Part shown: piece by piece, positions 1-6,454 of the stretch | Position numbering within the stretch: position 1 is the first letter of the stretch | How the letters are laid out: each line of letters begins with the position of its first letter | NCBI GenBank assembly: GCA_050480245.1 | Contig: JBCNEQ010000054.1 | Origin: Anoxybacillus sp050480245 | GTDB lineage: Bacteria > Bacillota > Bacilli > Bacillales > Anoxybacillaceae | DNA length: 12,407 nt | Reading direction: 5' to 3' (one strand) | The notes under the pieces: generated by a model | Seen by the model: the letters and a program-made list of their open reading frames with translations, nothing else | The model's database searches: none | Told to the model about the DNA's origin: nothing | Made by a program: the position numbers and the translations under genes

Positions 1-134
1 CTTGCACGACAGAGGAACGGGCTGGAGAAGCACCCCACCGTGTCATGACATCTATAACGTAGGCTCTGTTTCAAGCCTTGGTCTGGTCAACATGGGGCTT
101 ACAAGCCCACGATTTTAGTCGTTGGGTTGTTGAC
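1..134 (+). mobile_element. Probable right end of an IS200/IS605-type element (tnpB/omegaRNA 3' end)
   Basis: The segment carries a compact fold: GGTCAACA at 85-92 is the perfect inverted repeat of TGTTGACC at 128-135. Inside it CCCACGA (106-112) pairs with TCGTTGGG (119-126) with one bulged base, and GGGCTT/AAGCCC (95-108) forms a further palindrome. Position 134 ends a TTGAC, like the right cleavage pentanucleotide of ISDra2-type elements. Such elements lack terminal inverted repeats and end in subterminal hairpins, and the same region forms the 3' end of the TnpB guide RNA. The recS reading frame enters this segment from the right and stops in it, which fits an insertion. One frame is open from base 2 to a TAG at 116-118 and could be the end of tnpB, but I see no recognisable TnpB motif in so short a stretch. 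The left end and any transposase lie outside the window. The family assignment is by pattern recognition. Confidence 0.55.
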
Positions 135-1562
135 CTTTATTGCAAACATGGAACAGAGCTCTTCCTGCCACGGGCGCAAATGTATTTGTTGAATATGTTT
201 TACAGGAGCGTTTACGTATATATCAGCGCCACACCGGTCACAACAACGCTCATTCGGAAGTGGTTGTTGTTCAAAATATGAAAGCATTGTACGCCGACGA
301 CAAGTTTGTTCGTTTATCCATCGTTGCATAAATACCCATTTTTTTATTTTTTCTTGTTTTCTTTGTTCTATATGGGCGTATAGTTGATTAGCTAAAGTGT
401 GTATATCTTCTTGCATATTCATTTGTTCTAGCCAATACAATAAAAGACGTTGTTGTACGTCTGTTAACCCCATTTCCTTCCGCCCATGGCGTAGAGCGTC
501 CAATGCATAGACAATTTGTTCTTTTGTTGGAAATTCCATATCGATCATCAATTGTCCCATTTGTTCATCGCCTGAGGCATACAATAATATGGCAATACTT
601 TCGTTTCCATCGCGCCCAGCGCGCCCAACTTCTTGCCAATATGCTTCTGGTTGTGTCGGCAAGTGAAAATGGATAACAAAGCGAACGTTCGGTTTATCAA
701 CACCCATTCCAAACGCATTTGTACAACAAATGACGTCTAACTGATCATAAACGAACTGTTGTTGAATAAGAAGTCGCTGTTCACCATCCATCCCTCCATG
801 ATAATAGCTTACGCGATGATCCTCACGAAGCACTTCTGCTAATGTTTCTGCCCATTGTCGACTAGCTACATACACAATTCCCGGTTTAGGTAACGTGGCG
901 ACAAGCTGTTTTAACGCCTTGATTTTTTCTTCTACCGTTTGAACATATTGCACGTATAAACAAATATTTGGGCGATCGAGCGGGTATATATGTTGCTTCA
1001 CGTCGTCGAGTTTAAGCGTCGTTACAATATCAGCGATAACTTGACGTGTAGCTGTAGCCGTTAACGCTAAACATGGCGGATTGCCGAGCGTTTGGCGAAG
1101 AAGACCGAGCTTTAAAAAGTCAGGGCGAAAATCATGTCCCCATTGTGAAATACAATGTGCTTCATCTACGACAAACAACGAAATGTTTATACGTGTTAAC
1201 GCTTCGATAAGTAAAGGGGATTGTAAAATTTCAGGCGAAGCATAAATAAAACGATACGACGCTAACTCACGCAACACATCTCGTTTTTCGCGATAAGACA
1301 GAAAACGATTGAGCGCTACAACACGTTTTTCACCACGATTTCTAAGCTGCTGTACTTGATCTTCCATAAGCGAAATGAGTGGGGAAGTAATTAACACACT
1401 GCCGTTTAATATATAACCCGGGAGCTGATAACAAAGCGACTTTCCACCACCGGTCGGAAGCATAGCGACACAATTCCACCCGCTCAGCACATCTTCAATA
1501 ATTTCTTTCTGTCCGGTGCGAAACGAATTGTAACCGAATCGCTCCTTTAATATGTCAAACAT
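99..1562 (-). CDS. recS: RecQ-family ATP-dependent DNA helicase (RecS-like), C-terminus altered by IS
   Basis: A superfamily 2 DNA helicase of 487 residues acting in recombination and repair. Visible motifs in order: motif 0 FRTGQ at 14-18, Walker A TGGGKS at 37-42, DEAH at 133-136 followed by CISQWGHDFRPDF, motif III ALTATAT near 166, motif VI GRAGRDG near 316, and a RecQ zinc-binding cysteine set (C421, C440, C441, C444). There is no room for the winged-helix or HRDC domains of long RecQ proteins, which matches the short Bacillus RecS type (about 496 residues). The last 11 residues (V477 to L487) and the stop are encoded inside the putative IS end; the V477 codon starts exactly at base 134. 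The helicase core and zinc site are intact, so it may still work. The gene overlaps ypbB by 8 nt and is probably translated by coupling. No intrinsic terminator follows it. Confidence 0.9.
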   Translation of the reverse strand: MFDILKERFGYNSFRTGQKEIIEDVLSGWNCVAMLPTGGGKSLCYQLPGYILNGSVLITSPLISLMEDQVQQLRNRGEKRVVALNRFLSYREKRDVLRELASYRFIYASPEILQSPLLIEALTRINISLFVVDEAHCISQWGHDFRPDFLKLGLLRQTLGNPPCLALTATATRQVIADIVTTLKLDDVKQHIYPLDRPNICLYVQYVQTVEEKIKALKQLVATLPKPGIVYVASRQWAETLAEVLREDHRVSYYHGGMDGEQRLLIQQQFVYDQLDVICCTNAFGMGVDKPNVRFVIHFHLPTQPEAYWQEVGRAGRDGNESIAILLYASGDEQMGQLMIDMEFPTKEQIVYALDALRHGRKEMGLTDVQQRLLLYWLEQMNMQEDIHTLANQLYAHIEQRKQEKIKKWVFMQRWINEQTCRRRTMLSYFEQQPLPNERCCDRCGADIYVNAPVKHIQQIHLRPWQEELCSMFAIKVNNPTTKIVGL

Positions 1563-2577
1563 CTTCCCGATCCCACCTTGCTAACGCGAGCCGAATTTCA
1601 AAATAAGAAACATCTGAAAGCGCCTCTTTAATTGCCCGTAATTTTTTCGTTTTTAACTTGTGCGCTTGTTGTATAATGCGCTTGCGTTTCTCTTCTTCTA
1701 AAAACGGTGCCGTAACAAACGACGGTATATATGTCGCGATTTCTACAATATGATCTTCAATCGTTCCTTTTTTCAATTTGCGCAATTGAGCAATTTGTTC
1801 GAGTGAATACCCTTCTTTTAGCAACTTATACGTTTTTTGTGCTGAACTCGTCAATTGTGCGCGCTTCTGTTCACGCAACGAATATAAGAGCGGAAATTTT
1901 TCCTTTTCTTGCTCCGTCATTTCAAGTATAAAGTGAAGCGCGTTTTGAAACGACAACAAAATAGCGATCTCTTCTTCCTTTAAAGCATAAGCAATTTGTC
2001 CGTTCGTCCATCCGATGCGCTCATGGCTTGTCAAACGCCAAACAAAGATGTTGGCATCTTTTTCTTCCACTTGACTAAGTAGCTCATACATTTCTTCATA
2101 TAATGACCGAGCGATCGCCTGTATATGTTTATGTTGAAATAGCCATCGCTTAACAAACGACTGAATGCGCTCATCGCGATGAATAGGCTCAAACGATGTG
2201 CGATGAATGACGTTTGCCATCGCTTGAATAAGCAACGATAGCCTTTTCCAAAATAAAGAGGCTTCATTCATATATTTCCACCCATCGATATAAGGAGGAA
2301 AAACGAAATGACGGAGCTCTTTTTTTCCGCTTGATGTAACGTCATATATATGTTCGTCTGTTTGGTAAATAAATCCATTTGTTTCTAGCTCATGTGCGAC
2401 ATGAAGTAAACGTGAACGATCAATCGGTACCGTTCCAAAAAGACGGCTAACGTTATACCATTTACTATCTTGTAGCGTTTGCGCTGTTTTTTTTCCGTTT
2501 AGTAAATGATCAATTGCAGCAAGCGAACGCTCGCCACGAAAACGATCAATACAAAATAAAACGATATGTTGTAACAT
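1555..2577 (-). CDS. ypbB: YpbB-like helix-turn-helix protein, partner gene of recS
   Basis: A 340-residue protein of the YpbB family (B. subtilis YpbB is about 350 residues), whose gene precedes the RecQ-like helicase gene recS in Bacillus. The C-terminal region from about residue 248 to 283 (KTYKLLKEGYSLEQIAQLRKL and what follows) resembles the HTH_40 helix-turn-helix domain. In some RecQ proteins this domain is fused to the helicase, so YpbB may supply it in trans; that is an inference. The N-terminal 240 residues have no motif I recognise. There is no signal peptide or membrane segment. The ATG at 2577 has a GGAG 10 nt upstream (2588-2591), and a possible promoter lies at 2604-2633. The biochemical function is unknown. 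Confidence 0.85.
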   Translation of the reverse strand: MLQHIVLFCIDRFRGERSLAAIDHLLNGKKTAQTLQDSKWYNVSRLFGTVPIDRSRLLHVAHELETNGFIYQTDEHIYDVTSSGKKELRHFVFPPYIDGWKYMNEASLFWKRLSLLIQAMANVIHRTSFEPIHRDERIQSFVKRWLFQHKHIQAIARSLYEEMYELLSQVEEKDANIFVWRLTSHERIGWTNGQIAYALKEEEIAILLSFQNALHFILEMTEQEKEKFPLLYSLREQKRAQLTSSAQKTYKLLKEGYSLEQIAQLRKLKKGTIEDHIVEIATYIPSFVTAPFLEEEKRKRIIQQAHKLKTKKLRAIKEALSDVSYFEIRLALARWDREDV

Positions 2578-2603
2578 GCAACATTCACTCCATTTTCCCT
2601 TTC

Positions 2604-2633
2604 ATTTTACCAGATTAGGCGAGAGGATGTGAG
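2604..2633 (-). promoter_or_regulatory. Possible promoter of ypbB-recS
   Basis: On the minus strand an extended -10, TGG then TAAAAT (2612-2604), is preceded at an 18-base spacing by a weak -35, CTCACA (2633-2628, 4 of 6 consensus positions). It lies about 30 bases upstream of the ypbB start. The poor -35 keeps confidence moderate. Confidence 0.4.
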
Positions 2634-2646
2634 GGAAACTATGTGA

Positions 2647-2661
2647 TGATAAGCATTTTCA
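2647..2661. promoter_or_regulatory. Fur-box-like 7-1-7 palindrome between divergent promoters
   Basis: TGATAAGCATTTTCA matches the Bacillus Fur core TGATAATnATTATCA at 12 of 14 fixed positions. The extended 19-base version ending at 2660 matches the classical Fur consensus at 14 of 19. It lies 13 bases upstream of the fer -35 and 13 bases from the ypbB -35. It could serve either gene. Iron control of a ferredoxin gene would make sense, but sites of this quality also occur by chance in AT-rich DNA. Confidence 0.4.
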
Positions 2662-2674
2662 ATGGAGTTTTTTA

Positions 2675-2703
2675 TTGAAAAGTTTTCAGAACACATTTAT
2701 TAT
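2675..2703 (+). promoter_or_regulatory. Sigma-A-type promoter of fer
   Basis: TTGAAA (2675-2680) and TATTAT (2698-2703) are spaced by 17 bases. A perfect 6-1-6 palindrome, TGAAAAGTTTTCA (2676-2688), overlaps the -35 and could be an operator. The predicted leader is about 65 nt and contains a small hairpin at 2729-2744. Confidence 0.65.
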
Positions 2704-2776
2704 AAAAGTGTGAGGAATACGTTTCCAACGTTTCATATGAGACGATTGGTTCCATATAATTAAGGAGGGTCATTGT

Positions 2777-3025
2777 ATGCCAAAGTACACAATTGTTGAC
2801 AAAGAAACATGTATTGCCTGTGGTGCCTGTGGAGCAGCTGCACCTGATATTTACGATTACGATGATGAAGGTATCGCTTACGTGACATTAGACGACAACC
2901 AAGGAATTGTTGAAGTGCCAGACGTATTAATCGATGATATGATGGATGCATTCGAAGGCTGTCCAACAGACTCAATTAAAGTAGCGGACGAGCCATTTGA
3001 TGGCGATCCAAACAAATTTGAATAA
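2777..3025 (+). CDS. fer: 4Fe-4S ferredoxin
   Basis: An 82-residue acidic cytoplasmic electron carrier with a single [4Fe-4S] cluster. The ligands are C12, C15 and C18 in a CxxCGxC arrangement, plus C62 in GCPTDSI near the C-terminus. From memory the sequence differs at only a few positions from the crystallised Bacillus thermoproteolyticus ferredoxin (81 residues after Met removal), so both length and fold are standard. It supplies low-potential electrons to redox enzymes such as desaturases and P450 systems; the partner here is not shown. A strong AAGGAGG lies 8 bases before the ATG. It is a single-gene unit with its own promoter and terminator, divergent from ypbB-recS as in B. subtilis. 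A Fur-like site upstream suggests possible iron control. Confidence 0.96.
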   Translation: MPKYTIVDKETCIACGACGAAAPDIYDYDDEGIAYVTLDDNQGIVEVPDVLIDDMMDAFEGCPTDSIKVADEPFDGDPNKFE

Positions 3026-3033
3026 GAACATCT

Positions 3034-3070
3034 AAGGGCAAACTTCATACGGAGCTTGCCCTTTTCTTTT
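3034..3070 (+). terminator. Intrinsic terminator of fer
   Basis: AAGGGCAA (3034-3041) pairs perfectly with TTGCCCTT (3056-3063) around a 14-base loop and is followed by a T-rich tract (TTTTCTTTT). It begins 9 bases after the fer stop codon. Confidence 0.85.
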
Positions 3071-3079
3071 GTTCACTCA

Positions 3080-3108
3080 TTGTCACTATTTGTCCAATCG
3101 ACTATAAT
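3080..3108 (+). promoter_or_regulatory. Sigma-A promoter of ppa
   Basis: TTGTCA (3080-3085) and a perfect TATAAT (3103-3108) are separated by 17 bases. The site lies about 35 bases upstream of the ppa start, directly after the fer terminator. This is a near-consensus promoter, fitting strong constitutive expression. Confidence 0.8.
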
Positions 3109-3144
3109 AAAAAAGTATACATAATAAAAAAGGAGGAATTTGGC

Positions 3145-3645
3145 ATGGCGTTTGAAAACAAAGTTGTTGAAGCGTTTATTGAAATTCCAACAGGTAGCCA
3201 AAACAAGTACGAATATGATAAAGAACGCGGCGTATTCAAGCTTGATCGCGTCTTATATTCACCGATGTTTTATCCAGCAGAATACGGCTACTTAGAAAAC
3301 ACTCTTGCATTAGATGGCGACCCGCTCGATATTTTAGTTATCGTGACAAACCCAACATTCCCTGGTTGCGTCATCGAAACACGTGTACTTGGTTACTTAA
3401 ATATGGTAGATGGTGGGGAAGAAGATGCGAAGTTAATCGGTGTTCCGGTTGACGATCCTCGCTTTGCTGATGTGCGTAGCCTTGAAGATCTTCCACAACA
3501 TAAATTAAAAGAAATCGCTCATTTCTTTGAACGTTATAAAGACTTAGAAGGAAAGAAAACAGAAATCGGCACGTGGGAAGGTCCGGAAGCGGCTGCAAAA
3601 CTCATTGATGAATGCATCGCACGCTACAACGAACAAAATAAATAA
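3145..3645 (+). CDS. ppa: Inorganic pyrophosphatase, family I (soluble)
   Basis: Hydrolyses pyrophosphate to two phosphates in the cytoplasm and so pulls biosynthetic reactions forward. The protein has 166 residues, the usual length of bacterial family I enzymes, which form hexamers. The signature DGDPLD (57-62) is present. All active-site residues known from the E. coli enzyme can be placed: K21, E23, R35, Y43, Y47, D57, D59, D62, D89, D94, K96, Y131 and K132, most at a constant offset of 8 from E. coli numbering. B. subtilis instead uses an unrelated family II enzyme (PpaC), while Geobacillus-type thermophiles have this family, which supports the taxonomic guess. The start has a perfect AAGGAGG 8 bases upstream. 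It is a single-gene unit with its own promoter and terminator. Confidence 0.96.
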   Translation: MAFENKVVEAFIEIPTGSQNKYEYDKERGVFKLDRVLYSPMFYPAEYGYLENTLALDGDPLDILVIVTNPTFPGCVIETRVLGYLNMVDGGEEDAKLIGVPVDDPRFADVRSLEDLPQHKLKEIAHFFERYKDLEGKKTEIGTWEGPEAAAKLIDECIARYNEQNK

Positions 3646-3657
3646 ATTTCGTTTTTC

Positions 3658-3681
3658 AAGCTGGCTATAAGCCAGCTTTTT
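3658..3681 (+). terminator. Intrinsic terminator of ppa
   Basis: AAGCTGGC (3658-3665) and GCCAGCTT (3671-3678) form an 8-bp perfect stem with a 5-base TATAA loop followed by a T run. It starts 12 bases after the ppa stop. Confidence 0.9.
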
Positions 3682-3742
3682 GTCCTTTTCCGAACATTTA
3701 TATATAAAAACGCTTACATTTGTATGACCTTTCCGAAAGTTA

Positions 3743-3771
3743 TTGACACATGTATACGGTTATGTTAAATT
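3743..3771 (+). promoter_or_regulatory. Probable promoter of serA
   Basis: A perfect TTGACA (3743-3748) is followed after 17 bases by TAAATT (3766-3771), with a TG one base before it (3763-3764), an extended -10. TTAAAT one base earlier is an alternative. The remaining leader is about 35 bases, too short for a T-box or riboswitch. Confidence 0.65.
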
Positions 3772-3814
3772 ATCAGAAATTTAAAAACTTATTATTTGAA
3801 AGGAGCGGATAGTT

Positions 3815-5389
3815 GTGGTTCGCATTTTAGTAGCTGATGCAATGAGCGAAGAAGGACTTGCCCCACTTCTTGCTGATCCAACGATCGAAGTCGTGCAAAA
3901 AAAGGTAAGCGAGGTGGAGGGCGAACTTGATCAGTTCGATGCGCTGCTCGTTCGTAGCGCGACAAAAGTGACTGAACAATTACTGCAAAAAATGACGAAT
4001 TTAAAAATTGTAGGACGCGCTGGCGTCGGAGTGGACAATATCGATGTCGATGCAGCTACACGATACGGTGTCGTCGTCATTAACGCTCCAAACGGCAATA
4101 CAATTTCGACAGCGGAACATACATTTGCGATGATGGCTTCATTAGTGCGCCGTATTCCACAAGCACACATTTCAGTCAAATCACGTGAATGGAATCGTTC
4201 CGCTTTCGTCGGTGTCGAGTTATTCGGAAAACATTTAGGTATTATTGGATTTGGTCGCATCGGTTCTGAAGTAGCGAAACGAGCGCGGGCATTTGGCATG
4301 CACGTCCACGTATACGATCCATTTTTAACGAAAGTACGAGCAGAAAAAATTGGTGTCGATGTTTGCACGCTTGATGAGTTGCTTGCACAAGCAGATATCA
4401 TTACTGTACATACACCGCTAACAAAAGAGACGAAAGGACTTCTCGGTCCAGAAAACTTAGCAAAAACGAAAAAAGGGGTATATTTAATTAACTGCGCCCG
4501 CGGTGGAATCATCGACGAACAAGCACTTATTCCGTTTTTAGAAAACGGACACGTGGCGGGCGTTGCTCTTGATGTTTTTGAACAAGAGCCGCCGGGAGAC
4601 CATCCGCTTCTTTCGTTTGATAACGTCATCGTCACTCCGCACCTTGGGGCGTCAACGGTCGAAGCGCAAGTGAATGTAGCGACACAAGTAGCTGAGGAAG
4701 TATTAAAGTTTTTACAAGGAAAACCAGTCACATCATCCATTAACTTGCCGACACTTTCAAAAGATGTATATGAAAAAATTCAAGCATTTTATACATTAGC
4801 TCGAAAAATGGGAATCCTCGCCTCCCAATATATGAGCGAACCCGTCCAAGAAATTGCCATTACGTATTCAGGCTCTGTTGCCGACTTAGAAACGACATTT
4901 ATTACACGTAGCTTGCTTGCTGGATTTTTAAAGCCTCGCGTCGCTTCAACGGTCAATGAAGTAAATGCAGCCATGATCGCAAAAGAGCGCGGCATCGCCT
5001 TTAGTGAAAAATTTTCAGCAAATGGAAACGACTACAACAACACCATTACATTAACGGTATATGGTGAAAATAAAACGTTTACGATGAAAGGCACGCATAT
5101 CGCTCACTATGGTGATCGGATCGTTCATTTCAACGGTTTTGCAATCGATTTTGCTCCAGAAGGACATTTGTTGTATATTCAACACCATGACAAACCAGGA
5201 ATGATCGGAAAAGTCGGAAACATTTTAGGTGCCCATCAAGTAAACATCGCAACGATGCAAGTTGGCCGTCAAGAAGTAGGCGGAAAGGCGATTATGATGC
5301 TTTCGCTCGATAAACCGCTTGATGATGCGCTTGTTGAAACGCTTGAGCAAATTAGCGATATTGATGCTGTGAAAAAGTTGGAAGTATAA
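3815..5389 (+). CDS. serA: D-3-phosphoglycerate dehydrogenase (serine biosynthesis)
   Basis: Oxidises 3-phosphoglycerate to 3-phosphohydroxypyruvate with NAD+, the first committed step of serine synthesis. At 524 residues it is the long form. In order it has an N-terminal substrate domain with RSATKV (47-52), the NAD-binding Rossmann core with GFGRIG (145-150) and the adenosine-ribose aspartate D168, catalytic R229 (in CARGG), E258 and H276 (spacing 29 and 47, as in the human enzyme), then the long-form intervening domain (about 310-445) and a C-terminal ACT domain (about 452-524, starting LLYIQHHDKPGMIG) that usually senses serine. The start is GTG with GGAG 9 bases upstream. It is transcribed alone from a TTGACA promoter and ends at a terminator shared with the convergent hisJ-like gene. 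Confidence 0.97.
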   Translation: MVRILVADAMSEEGLAPLLADPTIEVVQKKVSEVEGELDQFDALLVRSATKVTEQLLQKMTNLKIVGRAGVGVDNIDVDAATRYGVVVINAPNGNTISTAEHTFAMMASLVRRIPQAHISVKSREWNRSAFVGVELFGKHLGIIGFGRIGSEVAKRARAFGMHVHVYDPFLTKVRAEKIGVDVCTLDELLAQADIITVHTPLTKETKGLLGPENLAKTKKGVYLINCARGGIIDEQALIPFLENGHVAGVALDVFEQEPPGDHPLLSFDNVIVTPHLGASTVEAQVNVATQVAEEVLKFLQGKPVTSSINLPTLSKDVYEKIQAFYTLARKMGILASQYMSEPVQEIAITYSGSVADLETTFITRSLLAGFLKPRVASTVNEVNAAMIAKERGIAFSEKFSANGNDYNNTITLTVYGENKTFTMKGTHIAHYGDRIVHFNGFAIDFAPEGHLLYIQHHDKPGMIGKVGNILGAHQVNIATMQVGRQEVGGKAIMMLSLDKPLDDALVETLEQISDIDAVKKLEV

Positions 5390-5417
5390 AAGGTTCAGCC
5401 TCTTGGCTGAACCTTTT
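5388..5417. terminator. Bidirectional terminator between serA and the hisJ-like gene
   Basis: AGGTTCAGCC (5391-5400) pairs perfectly with GGCTGAACCT (5405-5414) around a TCTT tetraloop. A run of A precedes the stem and a run of T follows it, so it has a U tract when read from either strand. Both flanking genes stop within a few bases of it. Confidence 0.9.
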
Positions 5418-6230
5418 TTATCCAAGTGGAACGGCTTGTCGTTCCCCTTTCGAAAACGTCATAATTTCGGTGTAACCGACTGTTTTGGCCAAAGCAATCG
5501 CTTTGTCATAATCGGCACCGACATCTTGTGGCACATGCGCATCGGACGACAACACGATCGGAACGCCTTTGTCGTAGCACATTTGTAATAAGCGAGGATC
5601 AGGATACAGTTCACCGACCGGTTTACGCAATCCTGCTGTACTAATTTCTACGCACGTTTTAGAGTTCGCTAACGCTGTTGTTGCACGATCGTACTGTTCA
5701 AGCAAAAACTCTTCGTCCTCTGGCACATATTTAAAAATTTTCACTAAATCTAAATGACCGATAATGTCAAATAAGTTCGACTCAGCTAACGTGACAACTT
5801 GATCGAAATATTTTCGATATGTATCGTATATATCACGACGATCCCACTCTTTCCGAAACTCAGCTAAATCAATGCCAAAATCATCAACCCAATGAATCGA
5901 GCCGATGACATAATCGAAATCGTAAGCGCGAATGAATTGCGCCATTTCTTCATGTTTGCCTGGCGTGTAGTCCATTTCAATCGACATTTTCACATCAATT
6001 CCAGCATCCCACGCTTCATGAAATAGCCGAACATAGTCAGCCATGTCATAATAGCGACGCTCTTCAATCCACGGATTCGACAAAATGTTTTTCGTCTGAT
6101 AAAAATGATACGCATGTTCGGAAATACCGAAATGTTCAATTCCTTTCCGTGCAGCTTCATCCGTAAATTGCTTTAAATAATCGAGCGTTAACGTGCCGCG
6201 CTCTAAATGATTATGGTAATCTGTTAACAT
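5418..6230 (-). CDS. hisJ: PHP-family histidinol-phosphatase (HisJ/YtvP-like)
   Basis: A 270-residue PHP-domain phosphoesterase resembling B. subtilis HisJ (YtvP, 268 residues), which converts histidinol phosphate to histidinol in histidine synthesis using a metal cluster. Metal-binding motifs are in the expected order: HNH at 6-8, GISEH at 35-39, a central SIEMDY and GSIHW, GHLDL, and SSDAH at 228-232 (D230, H232). The family contains other phosphatases, so the substrate is inferred. The chosen ATG (6230) has GGGGGAG 6 bases upstream. An upstream in-frame start at 6275 would overlap the predicted -10 box and is unlikely. No other his gene is nearby. It lies downstream of the cobalamin operon but has its own likely promoter, and it ends in the terminator shared with serA. 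Confidence 0.8.
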   Translation of the reverse strand: MLTDYHNHLERGTLTLDYLKQFTDEAARKGIEHFGISEHAYHFYQTKNILSNPWIEERRYYDMADYVRLFHEAWDAGIDVKMSIEMDYTPGKHEEMAQFIRAYDFDYVIGSIHWVDDFGIDLAEFRKEWDRRDIYDTYRKYFDQVVTLAESNLFDIIGHLDLVKIFKYVPEDEEFLLEQYDRATTALANSKTCVEISTAGLRKPVGELYPDPRLLQMCYDKGVPIVLSSDAHVPQDVGADYDKAIALAKTVGYTEIMTFSKGERQAVPLG

Positions 6231-6261
6231 TGCTTTCTCCCCCTCTCTCGTATTGTTTTTC

Positions 6262-6290
6262 ATTATATAGTACAACGTTCTCTTTTTCTA
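6262..6290 (-). promoter_or_regulatory. Probable promoter of the hisJ-like gene
   Basis: On the minus strand a perfect TATAAT (6267-6262) is preceded by 17 bases and TAGAAA (6290-6285, 4 of 6 consensus positions). The -35 overlaps the stop codon of the candidate 28-codon ORF upstream. Confidence 0.6.
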
Positions 6291-6374
6291 GTTGTTTAAT
6301 CCAACAAGAAACAATAAATGAATGCATGCTGCCATGCCAACAACAACGAGCACTCGTTTCATCATATCTTCCAT
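6288..6374 (-). CDS. Possible 28-residue single-span membrane peptide
   Basis: An open frame of 28 codons: ATG at 6374, TAG at 6290-6288. It reads MEDMMKR, then a continuous hydrophobic stretch VLVVVGMAACIHLLFLVGL, then NN. This is the layout of a small membrane-inserted protein with a charged N-terminus and one transmembrane helix. A G-run (GGGGGG, 6388-6383) lies 8 bases before the ATG and could act as a ribosome binding site. It fills most of the gap between cblS and the hisJ-like gene, on their strand. I do not recognise the family, and an ORF of this size can occur by chance. The hydrophobic pattern and a plausible ribosome binding site are the only support. Confidence 0.4.
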   Translation of the reverse strand: MEDMMKRVLVVVGMAACIHLLFLVGLNN

Positions 6375-6454
6375 CGTTTATTCCCCCCGTTCACCAATGA
6401 CCATATATGTTGTATGCGAAAAAATGAACGGTTAGAACGATAAAACATGACATT

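Noticed and set aside
85..135. Hairpin considered as the intrinsic terminator of recS
   Set aside because: Read in the recS direction, no U tract follows the stem, and the recS stop codon lies inside the structure. An IS right end explains it better.
78..281. Plus-strand frame crossing the IS end into recS
   Set aside because: It spans the predicted element boundary and is antisense to recS. It is not the frame expected for tnpB and has no ribosome binding site.
3682..3814. Possible T-box or riboswitch before serA
   Set aside because: The leader after the predicted promoter is only about 35 bases, and no T-box sequence or terminator hairpin is present between promoter and start codon.
3931..4740. 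A 269-codon open frame antisense to serA
   Set aside because: It lies entirely inside a well-supported serA with all catalytic residues. The predicted protein is rich in Ser, Thr, Pro and Cys with no recognisable domain, and it has no ribosome binding site. It is a by-product of serA codon usage.
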